From an uncultured Alphaproteobacteria bacterium (GTDB taxonomy: Bacteria; Pseudomonadota; Alphaproteobacteria; Micropepsales; Micropepsaceae), in assembly GCA_903922545.1 (NCBI GenBank), contig CAIXUE010000118.1, positions 1 through 5,972 of the forward strand: DNA of 5,972 nucleotides. The letters are read 5' to 3'. Shown here piece after piece: positions 5,897-5,972 of this stretch. A model generated the notes under the pieces. That model saw nothing but the letters and a program-made list of their open reading frames with translations, made no database searches and had not been told where the DNA came from. The position numbers and the translations under genes were made by a program. Within the stretch, counting starts at the first letter, position 1. Every line of letters starts with the position of its first letter.

Positions 5897-5972
5897 ATGC
5901 ATCTTGATATTGTGCTGATCCAGCCGCTGGTCGCGCTGATCTTCGGCATTTTGATTCTGATTCTGCCCCGCC
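5897..5972 (+). CDS. Small hydrophobic membrane protein, DUF3096-like (3' partial)
   Basis: The first 25 codons of a gene cut by the window end. The product begins MHLDIVLIQPLVALIFG and continues LILILPR, an almost wholly hydrophobic segment with a single Pro near residue 10 and an LPR ending. This matches my memory of DUF3096 proteins, roughly 45-55-residue bacterial inner-membrane proteins with the pattern IQPLIALIAGILIL.VPR and a second membrane helix. No function is established for that family to my knowledge. A strong GAAGGAG site five bases upstream supports the ATG. It lies downstream of the hydrolase terminator, so it is probably transcribed separately or by read-through. The remainder, including the expected second helix, is not visible. 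Confidence 0.75.
   Translation, partial: MHLDIVLIQPLVALIFGILILILPR

Overview
The window is about 6 kb of GC-rich, densely packed bacterial chromosome. It reads as ordinary free-living alphaproteobacterial DNA: short intergenic gaps, coupled starts, even base and codon use throughout, and no insertion sequence, tRNA, CRISPR array or phage gene. Guesses below the class level (for example a Rhizomicrobium/Micropepsaceae-like soil organism) are weak.

Layout. (1) At the left edge is the C-terminal tail of a gene that looks like a TPR/SAM-dependent methyltransferase (2-202, +). Its stop overlaps the start of a complete succinate-semialdehyde dehydrogenase-type aldehyde dehydrogenase (199-1665, +). 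(2) A three-gene minus-strand operon follows, converging on the dehydrogenase with only 4 bp between the stop codons. In transcription order it holds a cNMP-binding-fold/thioredoxin-reductase-like FAD oxidoreductase (3889-2243), a UBP-type zinc-finger protein (2241-1933) and a small PRC-barrel-like protein (1921-1670). Internal gaps are 1 and 11 nt, so translation is probably coupled. (3) A 110-bp divergent promoter region separates this operon from a secreted tannase/feruloyl-esterase-family hydrolase (4000-5799, +). (4) The hydrolase ends in an intrinsic terminator. A second perfect hairpin follows, and then the start of a DUF3096-like small membrane protein (5897 to the window end, +).

How the genes may work together. 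The minus-strand operon is the clearest functional unit: a flavin oxidoreductase without the thioredoxin-reductase CxxC, made together with a bacterial member of a zinc-finger family that in eukaryotes binds the ubiquitin C-terminus. It suggests an electron-transfer or sensory role with an unknown partner. I believe this gene pairing recurs in other bacteria, so it is under-characterised rather than new. The secreted esterase and the dehydrogenase both fit heterotrophy on plant-derived esters and small acids, but nothing in the sequence links them to one pathway.

Most notable observations: the esterase has lost one Cys of the family's conserved disulfide next to the catalytic Ser and His; the oxidoreductase lacks cysteines in both places where thiol chemistry would be expected; and the leader of the last gene could form alternative structures, one of which would cover its ribosome-binding site. 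I see no clear evidence of a wholly new system.
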